A stretch of 64,000 nucleotides of DNA from Paenibacillus psychroresistens (GCF_009728935.1 NZ_CP034235.1:4502001-4566000), one strand, 5' to 3'; shown: positions 26,359 to 35,436, numbered from the stretch's first letter. Made by a program: numbers and translations. Notes: generated by a model from the sequence alone, not told the origin.

Positions 26359-27271
26359 GACAGGTAAACACCTTCCATAGCTCTGCACTAATCAAATTTG
26401 CTGCTGTATTTCTGCGATATTGTGCAGAAGCAAAAGCATCTGAATAGGTTATAACTTGTTCGCGAATAGTATGCTGCAGCTTTTGTAGTAAAGCTGTCGA
26501 GTATCGATTGCCATTCATTAGATTCTCAGCATGTGTTAATCGCATTGCGGAAGCAGCTCCACCGCCAACTGCAAACCGAAAACCAACCAAATCTCGATTC
26601 GCCATAACTCGGCCTTGATAAGCAACGGTTATTAAGGAGGGAGTAAAAGCTTCTCTTCGTCCAACTTTATGATAGAAGGTTAGGCATTTGCCTGACATTT
26701 GTTTTTCAGCTTCATAAAATTTAGTGGCTGCTAACGGCAATCGAATCGAAATTAAAATACGTTTATCTGTTTCAACTCTTTCTTCCGTTCTTGCGATCAG
26801 CCATGAAGTAAGTGATTCCGTTATGCGGATATTGCCATCAAACCAAGTTAACTCTGCCCCAATCACTAATAAGGCAGGAATCGCATCTCCTACAACAGTA
26901 AGAATATTCCCACCCAAAGTAGCCATATTGCGAATGGATGGAGCGGCGATATCCTGAAGAGCTTGAATTAAATGCGGATATTCATCTCGTAGCAGCGCAT
27001 TTTTTTTACAATTAAATAAAGTTACTCCTGCTCCTATTACAAAGTAATTCTCTTGCTGCTGAATTTGGTTCATCTCTGAAATGATAGCTAGGCTAATTAA
27101 ATGCTGGGGCATTGCGGAAACACCTGATTCCCACTGCGTCCGCAGCCAGGTGCCTCCTGCAACTAATTGACTAGCGGATCCCCATGTTTGGAGTAACTGC
27201 CAAGCAGCTTCAACAGAATCCGGCTCCCATACTGAAGGTGCTTTCGCAACGAATTCTTCACTGACTGTCAT
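26354..27271 (-). CDS. pucC: xanthine dehydrogenase, FAD-binding subunit
   Basis: 305 residues. FAD-binding motifs of the CO dehydrogenase flavoprotein family are visible: VAGGTWLRTQWESG and NMATLGGNILTVVGDAIPAL. It passes electrons from the iron-sulfur subunit to NAD. The ribosome site is good (AGGAGGCG). Its stop codon is supplied by the half palindromic element at 26328-26358, so the natural C-terminus may have been altered by that insertion. Confidence 0.94.
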   Translation of the reverse strand: MTVSEEFVAKAPSVWEPDSVEAAWQLLQTWGSASQLVAGGTWLRTQWESGVSAMPQHLISLAIISEMNQIQQQENYFVIGAGVTLFNCKKNALLRDEYPHLIQALQDIAAPSIRNMATLGGNILTVVGDAIPALLVIGAELTWFDGNIRITESLTSWLIARTEERVETDKRILISIRLPLAATKFYEAEKQMSGKCLTFYHKVGRREAFTPSLITVAYQGRVMANRDLVGFRFAVGGGAASAMRLTHAENLMNGNRYSTALLQKLQHTIREQVITYSDAFASAQYRRNTAANLISAELWKVFTCR

Positions 27272-27283
27272 GTTGATCGCCTC

Positions 27284-28213
27284 CTAGAATCTTTGCTCCC
27301 TGATGTAAGGCTCGCCAACGGCTTCCGGTTTTCCAGTTAATTTATTCCGATTACGCCAGCCCATGTACATAAGGACAAGGATGGTCAGAATATAAGGCAG
27401 CATTTTTAAAAAATAGGACGGAATATGGCTGCCAATGAGCTGGATCCGAAAACCCAATGTATCCAATGCCCCGAAGAAGTAAGCCACAGCTAAAGCTCGA
27501 ATCGGATTCCATTTGGCAAAAATAACTAATGCAACAGCGATCCAGCCTCGTCCTGCTGTCATACCCTCGATCCAGCTAGGAGAATAAACGAGAATTAAAT
27601 CGGCTCCCGCCAAACCTATCATCATCGAACCCACAACAACATAAATATATCGGCTTAAGAATACTCGAATCCCCATGACATCCGCAGTTCCTGGACTATC
27701 GCCAATAGCTCGCAGGTGAAGCCCCCATGAGGTTTTATTAATGAATAAATGCATTAGAATAACGAGAAGAATACTAAACCAAGTCAGCAAATCCAAATGG
27801 GCAAAAACTTTACCGATAATAGGAATAGGTTCTATCCATGCAAGATTAAGCTTCGGTACAGATACAGGCAGCGGAGTACCAGAAACAGATTTGCCCAGAT
27901 AAGCGCTAAGTCCAGTCCCGAATAACGTAATCCCTAAACCGCTGACAACTTGGTTAGAACGCAAAGTAATACTAAGAAAAGCATGAATGAGACCCAATAA
28001 ACCGCTGGCAGCAAAGGCAGCCAATATAGACAAAAGCACGCTTTCCGTATGAAGATAAGTGATACAAGTGGCTACAGCACCAATGAGCATCAAGCCCTCA
28101 GCACCCAGATTAATAATCCCCGCACGCTCACACATAATTCCACCTAGAGTCGCAAACAACAATGGTGTGCCCGAGGATATTGCAGCAGCCAATAGCTGAG
28201 TCATGAAATCCAT
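27284..28213 (-). CDS. purine/nucleoside ABC transporter permease 2 (NupQ/YufQ-like)
   Basis: 309 residues, polytopic, of the BPD_transp_2 (branched-chain/ribose/BMP) permease family. It has the motif CERAGIINLGAEGLMLIGA near the N-terminus and GWIAVALVIFAKWNPI in the second half, both characteristic of the second permease of BMP-dependent nucleoside importers. It pairs with the permease encoded just upstream and the ATPase before that. Its position inside the purine catabolic operon suggests purine nucleoside or base uptake. Confidence 0.92.
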   Translation of the reverse strand: MDFMTQLLAAAISSGTPLLFATLGGIMCERAGIINLGAEGLMLIGAVATCITYLHTESVLLSILAAFAASGLLGLIHAFLSITLRSNQVVSGLGITLFGTGLSAYLGKSVSGTPLPVSVPKLNLAWIEPIPIIGKVFAHLDLLTWFSILLVILMHLFINKTSWGLHLRAIGDSPGTADVMGIRVFLSRYIYVVVGSMMIGLAGADLILVYSPSWIEGMTAGRGWIAVALVIFAKWNPIRALAVAYFFGALDTLGFRIQLIGSHIPSYFLKMLPYILTILVLMYMGWRNRNKLTGKPEAVGEPYIREQRF

Positions 28214-28236
28214 TTTAGTATCCTCCTCCCCGAAAC

Positions 28237-29322
28237 TTATGCTTTTTTATATTTCAAACGAAGCCGACTCATTTTTTCCCCGCCAATCAAGAAAAACAAA
28301 ATAGCTCCTTGCAGCATAAGAGAGGTTGAAGATGGCAAACCAATCGTCTGGACACTAAAGCCGCCAACGATTAACCCGCCAAACAAAACAGATGAAATAA
28401 TTAAGCCCATCGGGTTCAATTTTGCCAACCAAGCAACAATAATCGCTGTATATCCATATCCTGGTGAAATTCCATACATTAGTTTATGCGCCACACCTGA
28501 GACTTCACTCATACCCGCCAAGCCGGCAAGTCCACCACTAATCGCCATTACGATAAGTATATGCCTGTTAATGTGAATACCTGCATATTTAGCAGCCGTT
28601 GGGTTGGCTCCAATTAAGCGAAGCTCATAGCCCCATTTGGAATATTTAATAAAAAAAGCATAAAGCACGACAGCAACTAATCCAAAGATCAATCCAAGAT
28701 GGAGACGAGTCCCTCCTAATGTTGCCATCTGTGCATAAGATTCAAATTCAGGTGTGCCTGGAAAATTAAATCCCTTCGGATCCTTCCAAGGACCAAACAC
28801 AAAATAATTTAACAAAAGCAAAGCTACATAATTCAACATCAATGAGGTAATCAATTCATTAACTTGAAAATAGGCTCGTGGAACTGCAGTGAGTAAACCC
28901 CAAATGGCTCCTCCCACTATTCCAAAGATAACCATAAGCGGTATAACTAGAAATCCAGGCAATCCTGGAAAATAAATCGTCACTGCTGTTGCTGCTAAAG
29001 CCCCGGCAATAAATTGTCCTTCTGCACCAATGTTCCAAATCGCAATTCGATAGGCAATCGATACACCTAATCCACATAACAGCAAAGGAATGGCTTTAAC
29101 AAGAGTTTCACTAATCCCATAGCCTGAGCCAAAAGCACCTTTAACCATTTTGAGATAAACCGTCAATGGATTCATGCCATTTAAACCAATAAACACGGCA
29201 CAAAAGAGCAATGCCAGAAAAATCGAAAGAAAGGGAACCCACCAGGCGTTTTCTTTTTTAGTCGAATCAAGCTCCAAACGAATGGGAAACCGCCAGCGAT
29301 TCGTAACAGACTCTTCACTCAT
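28237..29322 (-). CDS. purine/nucleoside ABC transporter permease 1 (NupP/YufP-like)
   Basis: 361 residues, about eight to ten membrane segments. The first-permease motif of the BMP family is present (AYRIAIWNIGAEGQFIAGA), with GYGYTAIIVAWLAKLNP later on. Its start overlaps the stop of the ATPase gene by 4 bp, so the two are coupled. The permease pair is proposed to import purine nucleosides or bases for the catabolic enzymes encoded downstream. Confidence 0.92.
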   Translation of the reverse strand: MSEESVTNRWRFPIRLELDSTKKENAWWVPFLSIFLALLFCAVFIGLNGMNPLTVYLKMVKGAFGSGYGISETLVKAIPLLLCGLGVSIAYRIAIWNIGAEGQFIAGALAATAVTIYFPGLPGFLVIPLMVIFGIVGGAIWGLLTAVPRAYFQVNELITSLMLNYVALLLLNYFVFGPWKDPKGFNFPGTPEFESYAQMATLGGTRLHLGLIFGLVAVVLYAFFIKYSKWGYELRLIGANPTAAKYAGIHINRHILIVMAISGGLAGLAGMSEVSGVAHKLMYGISPGYGYTAIIVAWLAKLNPMGLIISSVLFGGLIVGGFSVQTIGLPSSTSLMLQGAILFFLIGGEKMSRLRLKYKKA

Positions 29323-30854
29323 ACTGCGGCACCCCCATCATCCAAGACTCCTGCCATCCACATGCCAATCCGTTCTTTATTTGCAGCTTCACGGCTCATT
29401 TCACCGATGATTTTTCCATTGTAGATAACCAATACACGATCCGATAGCTGTAAAACCTCATCCAAATCCTCGGAAATTAGCAATACTGCGCCACCTTTAT
29501 TGCGTAAATCATACAGTAGTTTATGCACTCCATCCGTTGCCCCTACATCTAAGCCCTGGGTTGGATGAACAGCTACCATAAGCTGCGGCTTCTGGTTGAT
29601 CTCTCTGGCAAAAAGCAGCTTTTGCTGATTACCACCGGAAAGCTGGCGAGTAGGCGTATCTAAATCTGGTGTTTTTACATCAAACTGATCAACTAGCATC
29701 TGAGACCATATCCGATTCTTGCCTTTTCGCAAAAAGCCAAGCCATAGACGTTCCGAAGTCCGGTAGGTTTTAAATAATAAGTTATCTACAACTCCCAAGC
29801 TTCCAGCTAAACCACTCTTCATACGATTTTCTGGAATATGCGAAATCCCTAAATCAATTGCCATCCGCACAGAAGCTGATTTCATTTCCTTGCCATTATA
29901 GATTACAATCCCGCTGCCTCGAGGACGCAAGCCTGTAAGCACCTCAGCTAATTCCTTCTGGCCGTTGCCGGCAACCCCTGCAACCCCAACGATTTCACCG
30001 CGATTCACCGTCAGATGGATGCCATTTAACACCTGACTCCCATGGTCAGCCAAAGCTTCCAAATGCTTAACAACAAGTAAGGGTTCACCAGCAAGATTTT
30101 CTAAGATCGGCTTGGTATTGTTAATCTCATGCCCAATCATGATCCGCGCCAGCTCGCGCTCATTCGTAACTGCTTTGTCCAAGGTTTGAATCATTTTACC
30201 TTTGCGCATGACCGAGATCCGATCTGCAACCATCATTACTTCCATAAGCTTATGCGTTGTGATAATCACCGTTTTTCCAGCTTGCTTCATGTGCTCTAAT
30301 GTAGTGAATAATTGCTCTGCCTCACCGGGGGTAAGCACCGAGGTTGGTTCATCGAGAATGATAATTTGTGCTCCACGGTATAAGGTCTTGATAATTTCGA
30401 CGCGCTGCTGTTCACCAACCGATAGCTGCCAGATTGGGATATCGGTTGGAAATGCTAGACCAAAGCTTTGTGAAAGCAACTCAATTTCCAGCTGTTTATG
30501 CTTCATCCACGATTTTCCACGCCAGATGCTGCTTTTTTCACCGAGGATAATATTTTCCGTAGCCGTTAGAGTTGGAACCAATCTAAAATTCTGAAAAACC
30601 ATGCCAATCCCTAATTCCATTGCATGCTTAGGCGAGCGGATTTTCACAGCATTCCCACGAATAATAATTTCTCCGCTATTCATCTTATATACTCCAGATA
30701 AAATACTCATCATCGTGCTTTTGCCTGCACCATTTTCACCCAACAGCGCATGAATTTCACCGACACGAGCTTTAAAATCTACTTGGTCATTCGCTATAAC
30801 AGCGCCAAATCGTTTAACGATCTGCTGCATATCGACTGCAATATTTTCATTCAT
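29319..30854 (-). CDS. purine/nucleoside ABC transporter ATP-binding protein (NupO/YufO-like)
   Basis: 511 residues with two ABC domains in tandem, the ribose/BMP importer type. Domain 1 has Walker A GENGAGKSTM, signature LSVGEQQR and Walker B IIILDEPTSVL. Domain 2 has the degenerate Walker A GVAGNGQKELAEVL and signature LSGGNQQK. It powers the two permeases encoded downstream. A hairpin in the gap to the binding-protein gene (30892-30925) may adjust the protein ratio. Confidence 0.95.
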   Translation of the reverse strand: MNENIAVDMQQIVKRFGAVIANDQVDFKARVGEIHALLGENGAGKSTMMSILSGVYKMNSGEIIIRGNAVKIRSPKHAMELGIGMVFQNFRLVPTLTATENIILGEKSSIWRGKSWMKHKQLEIELLSQSFGLAFPTDIPIWQLSVGEQQRVEIIKTLYRGAQIIILDEPTSVLTPGEAEQLFTTLEHMKQAGKTVIITTHKLMEVMMVADRISVMRKGKMIQTLDKAVTNERELARIMIGHEINNTKPILENLAGEPLLVVKHLEALADHGSQVLNGIHLTVNRGEIVGVAGVAGNGQKELAEVLTGLRPRGSGIVIYNGKEMKSASVRMAIDLGISHIPENRMKSGLAGSLGVVDNLLFKTYRTSERLWLGFLRKGKNRIWSQMLVDQFDVKTPDLDTPTRQLSGGNQQKLLFAREINQKPQLMVAVHPTQGLDVGATDGVHKLLYDLRNKGGAVLLISEDLDEVLQLSDRVLVIYNGKIIGEMSREAANKERIGMWMAGVLDDGGAAV

Positions 30855-30891
30855 ATAAATTTCCCCTTAGAGTTAATAAACTCCCTTTAGA

Positions 30892-30925
30892 CAACAAACC
30901 TCTTGTAAGCACAAGAGATTTGTTG
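30892..30925 (-). other. intercistronic stem-loop between binding protein and ATPase genes
   Basis: CAACAAACCTCTTGT / AAGC / ACAAGAGATTTGTTG on the plus strand: 15-nt arms with one wobble position. No T run follows on the minus strand, so it is more likely an mRNA stabiliser or partial attenuator than a full terminator. Such hairpins behind binding-protein genes favour excess binding protein. Confidence 0.7.
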
Positions 30926-30957
30926 GTTTATAGGCTATAGGCTATGAATGAAGCATC

Positions 30958-32094
30958 TTATTTAGGAATCGTGCCTTCTACACCTTTGACGAACCAATTA
31001 GTGCTTAGAATATCAGCATCACTCAATACTTGGCCATCGGCTACTTTTACAGCTCCAGCAGCATCTGTGATTGGACCTTTGAAAACGTTCAGGTCCCCAC
31101 TGATGATCTTCGCCTGTGCATCCTCAACTAGCTTTTTCACATCATCAGGTACTGATTTGCCAAGTGGTGCAATACCCACCATACCTTCCTTCATATCACC
31201 CATAAACTGCTCGTTCGTCCATGTTCCAGCAATTAAATCTTTGACAACCTTCGTATAATAAGGTCCCCAGTTCCAAGTCGGATTCGTTAAGTAAGCATCT
31301 GGTGCGTACCGCGTCATATCCGAATCATTGCCTCCAGCAAAAGCTTTTCGCTCAGCCGCTGCTTGCAGCGTTGCCGGCGAATCTTGATAAGCCATTAATA
31401 CGTCAGCGCCTTTATCCAAAAGACTGATTGCTGCTTGTTTCTCTGTAGTTGGATCAAACCAGGTGTTGCTCCATACTACATTTACTTTAATCGCTGGATT
31501 CACACTCTGTGCTCCAAGCGTATAGGCGTTTATATTATAAATGACTTCTGGAATCGGAAAAGCTCCTACATAACCTAGCGAATTGTTCTTAGTCATCTTG
31601 CCTGCTACCATCCCTGCTAAGTAACTGCCTTGATAATTTCTGCCAAAATAGGTCCCCATATTAGGAGCTGTTTTATAGCCTGCAGTATGCATGAAAATTA
31701 CTTTCGGGAAATTCTTCGCTACGTTTAATGTTGGATCCATATAGCCAAAGCTTGTTGTAAAAATCAAATCGTGATTCTGAGCCAGTTCTGTAATTATTCG
31801 TTCTGCATCCGCACTCTCTGGAACATTCTCAACCGTATCAGCTTTAATGCCTGTTTCTTTTTCCATGAATTTACGGCCTTCATCATGCTGGAACGTCCAG
31901 CCGCCATCTCCTGGAGGCCCAATGTAAACAAATGCCACGCGTGGTGCTTTAATTCCTGCTGCAGGAGCTACTGAAGCTTCTGGCTTAGCGCTCATAGTTG
32001 CATCATCCGACTTTTTAGAACAACCACTTAATACGACAAATACGGCCAGCAATAAAACGATCCCCATCAACGCTTTTTTCTTCATATGTTTCAT
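30958..32094 (-). CDS. BMP family nucleoside-binding lipoprotein (NupN/YufN-like)
   Basis: About 378 residues. The start is ATG at 32094 (MKHMKKKALMG) with GAGGAGGAGC upstream. The signal sequence ends in the lipobox VLSGCSKK, so it is anchored outside the membrane. The BMP/PnrA-like body shows VAFVYIGPPGDGGWTFQHDEGR, typical for purine-nucleoside-binding BasB/PnrA proteins, and a C-terminal DADILSTNWFVKGVEG. It delivers ligand to the two permeases. It is the first gene of the ~15-kb purine operon. Confidence 0.94.
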   Translation of the reverse strand: MKHMKKKALMGIVLLLAVFVVLSGCSKKSDDATMSAKPEASVAPAAGIKAPRVAFVYIGPPGDGGWTFQHDEGRKFMEKETGIKADTVENVPESADAERIITELAQNHDLIFTTSFGYMDPTLNVAKNFPKVIFMHTAGYKTAPNMGTYFGRNYQGSYLAGMVAGKMTKNNSLGYVGAFPIPEVIYNINAYTLGAQSVNPAIKVNVVWSNTWFDPTTEKQAAISLLDKGADVLMAYQDSPATLQAAAERKAFAGGNDSDMTRYAPDAYLTNPTWNWGPYYTKVVKDLIAGTWTNEQFMGDMKEGMVGIAPLGKSVPDDVKKLVEDAQAKIISGDLNVFKGPITDAAGAVKVADGQVLSDADILSTNWFVKGVEGTIPK

Positions 32095-32171
32095 ACAGCT
32101 CCTCCTCTTTCTATTCTGAAACAGCACCATCGTCACCGTAATAAAGCACTCAGTGCTTTGGACTTAACCAA

Positions 32172-32291
32172 ACTATAAAATAGAGTGAGCATTGTGTCAA
32201 TTTATTTAACATATAAATATGTTATTTCTCCAATTTCAGTGAAAATTTTGCACAAAACAACGTATTCCTCTAATTTAATGTTATATAACAT
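32172..32291 (-). promoter_or_regulatory. promoter and palindromic sites of the purine import/catabolism operon
   Basis: Minus strand: -35 TTGACA at 32200-32195, 17-bp spacer, -10 TATAGT at 32177-32172. Just upstream of the -35 lies the palindrome TAACATAT-AA-ATATGTTA (32207-32224), and further up the perfect palindrome ATGTTATATAACAT (32278-32291). A near copy (ATGTTACATAACAT) lies at 35349-35362 in front of the other purine transcription unit, so a shared regulator is likely. The position upstream of -35 would suit an activator. The protein is not encoded in an identifiable place here. Confidence 0.72.
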
Positions 32292-32306
32292 AACATATAC
32301 ATAATT

Positions 32307-32344
32307 AAAAGGAGTATAGCTGATAATCCAACTACACTCCTTTT
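32307..32344 (-). terminator. intrinsic terminator after the MocA-like gene
   Basis: Minus strand: AAAAGGAGTGTAG / 12-nt loop / CTATACTCCTTTT, 13-nt arms with one wobble, ending in a short T run. It separates the deaminase-XdhC-MocA unit from the import/catabolism operon. Confidence 0.75.
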
Positions 32345-32348
32345 GACA

Positions 32349-32978
32349 TTACAATTGCTTTTGCACAGACTTAATCTTTTCAAGATCCTCTAAAGTATCT
32401 GCATCCAAAAAACGATAACCTAACGACTCATCCACCACTATTCCATAGTAATCAGTTGATAAGAGAATCGAGCGCGCCCCTTCATCACCTCCAAGTATTG
32501 CAAGTCTCGGAAATAAGCTCCGATTCCATAGTATAGGTGGTTTCTTACGCCCAGCATCTCCACTCGCAATATAATCAACAGCTGGATTTTTGTAAAATTC
32601 ACCAATAAGTTTGTTAATCATTTCAGAGGTGATAAAAGGCTGGTCTGCGAGCATGACAACAATCGCATCCGCTTTAAGCAATTTCGCCGTCCCTAACCCA
32701 AACCGCAAGGAATAAGAGATCCCAAAATCTGCTTCCTCGCAAATCAGCACCTGCGATCTTTTCAATAAACTCTCCTCTTCGTATTCAGCGGGAAGCCACT
32801 CCAAGTTATCTGAAGCTCGCGCTACAATAATAATGTGATAGAGCTCTGAGAGAAAAGCCGCCTTAAGGGCTTTAGATCCAAGCCTCTCTTCGTTCGAGAG
32901 CTTGATTGATAATTTGGGCTGCCCCATCCGACTGCTTTTTCCCGCGGCTAGGTAAATTCCAACCACCTTTTGCTTCAT
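32349..32978 (-). CDS. pucB: molybdenum cofactor cytidylyltransferase-like protein (MocA/PucB)
   Basis: About 209 residues. The nucleotidyltransferase signature GIYLAAGKSSRMGQPKL starts within ten residues of the N-terminus, and VVMLADQPFI carries the metal-binding Asp. It converts molybdopterin to the MCD form used by xanthine dehydrogenase. The start is ATG at 32978 with AAAGGTG six bases upstream. The first 107 bases overlap the upstream XdhC-family gene in a different frame, an unusually long overlap. Confidence 0.9.
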   Translation of the reverse strand: MKQKVVGIYLAAGKSSRMGQPKLSIKLSNEERLGSKALKAAFLSELYHIIIVARASDNLEWLPAEYEEESLLKRSQVLICEEADFGISYSLRFGLGTAKLLKADAIVVMLADQPFITSEMINKLIGEFYKNPAVDYIASGDAGRKKPPILWNRSLFPRLAILGGDEGARSILLSTDYYGIVVDESLGYRFLDADTLEDLEKIKSVQKQL

Positions 32979-33960
32979 AGGAATCACCTTTGTCTAAGAC
33001 ATTCACTCTCATACCCAAACTCCTCACACGAATCAATTCAGCCAGAATACTAATCGCTATTTCCTCCGGACCATCCGCACCAATTTTCATCCCAATTGGC
33101 GCATGAAACCGCTCAGGTGCTTCAATACCTTTTAAAAGCAGCTCACAGCGGGTCTGCGATCCCATTATACCCGCGTATTTAACATCACACTGCGCCACCC
33201 CATGCAAAAATTCGCTATCCCAACGCAAATGGTGACTCATTACAATTACATAGTCCTTATCATCCAAGCGCAATTGCTGCAATATCTTCTGCGGAAAACC
33301 AATGACAAACTCTGCCGCGTTGCCATATCGTTCCTTTGCACACAACAACGGCCGCCAATCCGCAATAACGATTCGAAAGCCAGATCTCCTTCCAAGCTCT
33401 GCAATCGGAATAGAATCATGGCCTGCACCAAAAATGATCAAACGAGGCTTGGGAGTATAAGTCTGCGCAAACAGCTTTGCTGACCCATCCATCCCAGGCA
33501 CACTTATGGTTTCAGCTAAGCTTTCTGCAAATGGCACCAGCTTATATTTCACATGAACTCCATCGGGATCAATTAAGCGAATAAAATGAACCCCTATATT
33601 CTGATCCAGCTTTCGTTTTACCTCCAGCATAAACTCAAGCAGAACACCCGAAACAGGCTCTAATAACACCTGCAGCTTACCTCCACAACCAATAACCTCT
33701 CCCCACGAAAGATCATCTTTATCCGACATGTCATATTCGACTAATTGCGGTTTATCAGCTAATAGAATTAAAGAAACCCGTTCCTGCAAATCAAGCTCCA
33801 AACACCCCGGGCTTATACAGCCAATGGATAGACCCTCTTCCAGCATGAGCATCGTTGCACCTACCTTGCGGTAAGCATGCCCTTGAACTGAAACGGTGGT
33901 AGCGAGAACCGAGCGCTGCGGATTACGAGTAATTTCTGTGACTATGTTGAATATGTCCAT
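32872..33960 (-). CDS. pucA: XdhC/PucA family xanthine dehydrogenase maturation protein
   Basis: About 362 residues. The N-terminal XdhC/CoxI domain has SVQGHAYRKVGATML, GCISPGCLE and GEVIGCGGKLQVLLEP; the C-terminal Rossmann domain has PRLIIFGAGHDSIPIAELGR and the MGSQTRCE and HAPIGMKIGADGPEEIAISI motifs. It is needed to insert sulfurated molybdenum cofactor into xanthine dehydrogenase. The start at ATG 33960 (or 33966) follows GAGGTGGG. Its last ~35 residues are encoded in the stretch shared with the MocA-like gene. Confidence 0.93.
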   Translation of the reverse strand: MDIFNIVTEITRNPQRSVLATTVSVQGHAYRKVGATMLMLEEGLSIGCISPGCLELDLQERVSLILLADKPQLVEYDMSDKDDLSWGEVIGCGGKLQVLLEPVSGVLLEFMLEVKRKLDQNIGVHFIRLIDPDGVHVKYKLVPFAESLAETISVPGMDGSAKLFAQTYTPKPRLIIFGAGHDSIPIAELGRRSGFRIVIADWRPLLCAKERYGNAAEFVIGFPQKILQQLRLDDKDYVIVMSHHLRWDSEFLHGVAQCDVKYAGIMGSQTRCELLLKGIEAPERFHAPIGMKIGADGPEEIAISILAELIRVRSLGMRVNVLDKGDSYEAKGGWNLPSRGKKQSDGAAQIINQALERREAWI

Positions 33961-33978
33961 ATTCATCCCACCTCGTCT

Positions 33979-35301
33979 TTAAAGTCGGGTTAATAATTGT
34001 TTGATGGAACGATCCGCTTCTTTCAAGACAAGTGTGCGATCTATCGTCCTAACCATCTTATGCTCCATCACAATTTTGCCATCAATGATTACTGTATTAA
34101 CATCACCACGTGTTGCTGAATAAACAATTCTCGAGAATAAATCTACATCATAGGATGGAAATGTATGAAAATCATCCAGATCCAATAATTGAAGGTCCGC
34201 GAGCTTCCCTACTTCAATACTCCCGATGTCTTTCTCCAATCCAAGTACCTCCGCCCCGCCCATTGTAGCCATCCGCAGCACCGTTCTTGCATCCATCACA
34301 GTAGGTCCATGATGTACCTTCTGAATCAAAGCAGTTAAGCGCATTTCTTGAAACATATCCAAATTATTATTGCACGGAGCACCATCAGCTCCAATTCCCA
34401 CATGAATGCCTTGAGCCAATAAATCCGGAATTTCAGCAATTCCCGAAGCAAGCTTTAAATTTGACCCCGGACAATGAGTCACCTTCACTCCACGATCGCG
34501 GATAATCCGTTTCTCCTCATCATTCAACCAAACACAATGCGCTAGCACTAAATTCGGTCCTGCCAATCCAATATGATCCAAATAGACAATATTACGCATC
34601 CCGCGTTCGTTTTCAACCATTTCAATCTCGCCGCGATTTTCCGATGCATGGGTATGGACTTTAACGTTATAATGAGCAGATAAATCCCTTACACCAATTA
34701 ACAATTCCTCAGTACAGGAGACCACAAACCGTGGACTAAATGCATATTGTATGCGCCCGTGATCGAAACCGTGCCATTTTTCCAAGAGATCGACACTTTC
34801 TTGTAAGGACTCAGCCGTTTTCTCCATTAAAGCTGGCGGAACTTCATCGCCATGATCCATCATTACTTTACCTGATATAGCACGAATTCCACTTTGCGAA
34901 ACGGCTTCGAATGCTGAATTTGTATGATTGACCGTTTCCATATCGAGTATAGTTGTAGTTCCGCTGCGGATCAGCTCCCCTATCCCGAGCAATGCTGAAT
35001 AAAAAACAGAATCTTCGTTGTGAGCAGCTTCCAATGGCCAAATCCTTTGCTTTAACCAATCAATTAGCTCCAAATCATCTGCCCTTCCGCGAAATAAAGT
35101 TTGGCATAAATGAATATGCGTTTGCACAAAACCAGGAAGCAACACTTTTCCATTTGCATTTATGACTTTATCTGCTGTTTCTTGAAGAGATTGTCCCATT
35201 TTAACAATTCGACGATTTTCGATGAGAACATCTCCGTTGAACACATCATTCGCTGCATTCATAGTAACCACACAAGCTTGCTTGATTAATATTTTGGCCA
35301 C
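33979..35301 (-). CDS. amidohydrolase-family purine deaminase (5'-deoxyadenosine / guanine deaminase type)
   Basis: 440 residues. Metal ligands of the subtype III amidohydrolases are visible: HIHLCQTLFRGRADD (HxH), KVHTHASEN, LAHCVWL and GIGADGAPCNNN with the catalytic Asp. Proteins with the LFRGRADDL block include 5'-deoxyadenosine deaminases, S-adenosylhomocysteine/methylthioadenosine deaminases, SsnA-like and 8-oxoguanine deaminases. The context with XdhC and MocA genes favours deamination of a purine base or nucleoside feeding xanthine dehydrogenase, but substrate cannot be read from motifs. The start is GTG at 35301 with AAGGAGCG upstream. Confidence 0.85.
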   Translation of the reverse strand: MAKILIKQACVVTMNAANDVFNGDVLIENRRIVKMGQSLQETADKVINANGKVLLPGFVQTHIHLCQTLFRGRADDLELIDWLKQRIWPLEAAHNEDSVFYSALLGIGELIRSGTTTILDMETVNHTNSAFEAVSQSGIRAISGKVMMDHGDEVPPALMEKTAESLQESVDLLEKWHGFDHGRIQYAFSPRFVVSCTEELLIGVRDLSAHYNVKVHTHASENRGEIEMVENERGMRNIVYLDHIGLAGPNLVLAHCVWLNDEEKRIIRDRGVKVTHCPGSNLKLASGIAEIPDLLAQGIHVGIGADGAPCNNNLDMFQEMRLTALIQKVHHGPTVMDARTVLRMATMGGAEVLGLEKDIGSIEVGKLADLQLLDLDDFHTFPSYDVDLFSRIVYSATRGDVNTVIIDGKIVMEHKMVRTIDRTLVLKEADRSIKQLLTRL

Positions 35302-35348
35302 TTCGCACGCTCCTTGTATTCAATTAGAGTCAACAAGCTACAAATGTC

Positions 35349-35434
35349 ATGTTACATAACATTTAATTGCAAAACTAAAAAATAATCAAACTTTTATGTC
35401 ATGTATTATAACACAAAAAAATGAGTTCAGTAAA
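35349..35434 (-). promoter_or_regulatory. promoter and operator-like palindrome of the deaminase-XdhC-MocA unit
   Basis: Minus strand: -35 TTTACT at 35434-35429, 18-bp spacer, -10 TATAAT at 35410-35405. The palindrome ATGTTACATAACAT (35349-35362; 12 of 14 positions symmetrical) lies downstream of the predicted start, a repressor-like place. The -35 box is only two bases from the -35 box of the divergent ECF promoter, so the two promoters are packed back to back. Confidence 0.7.
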
Positions 35435-35436
35435 AG

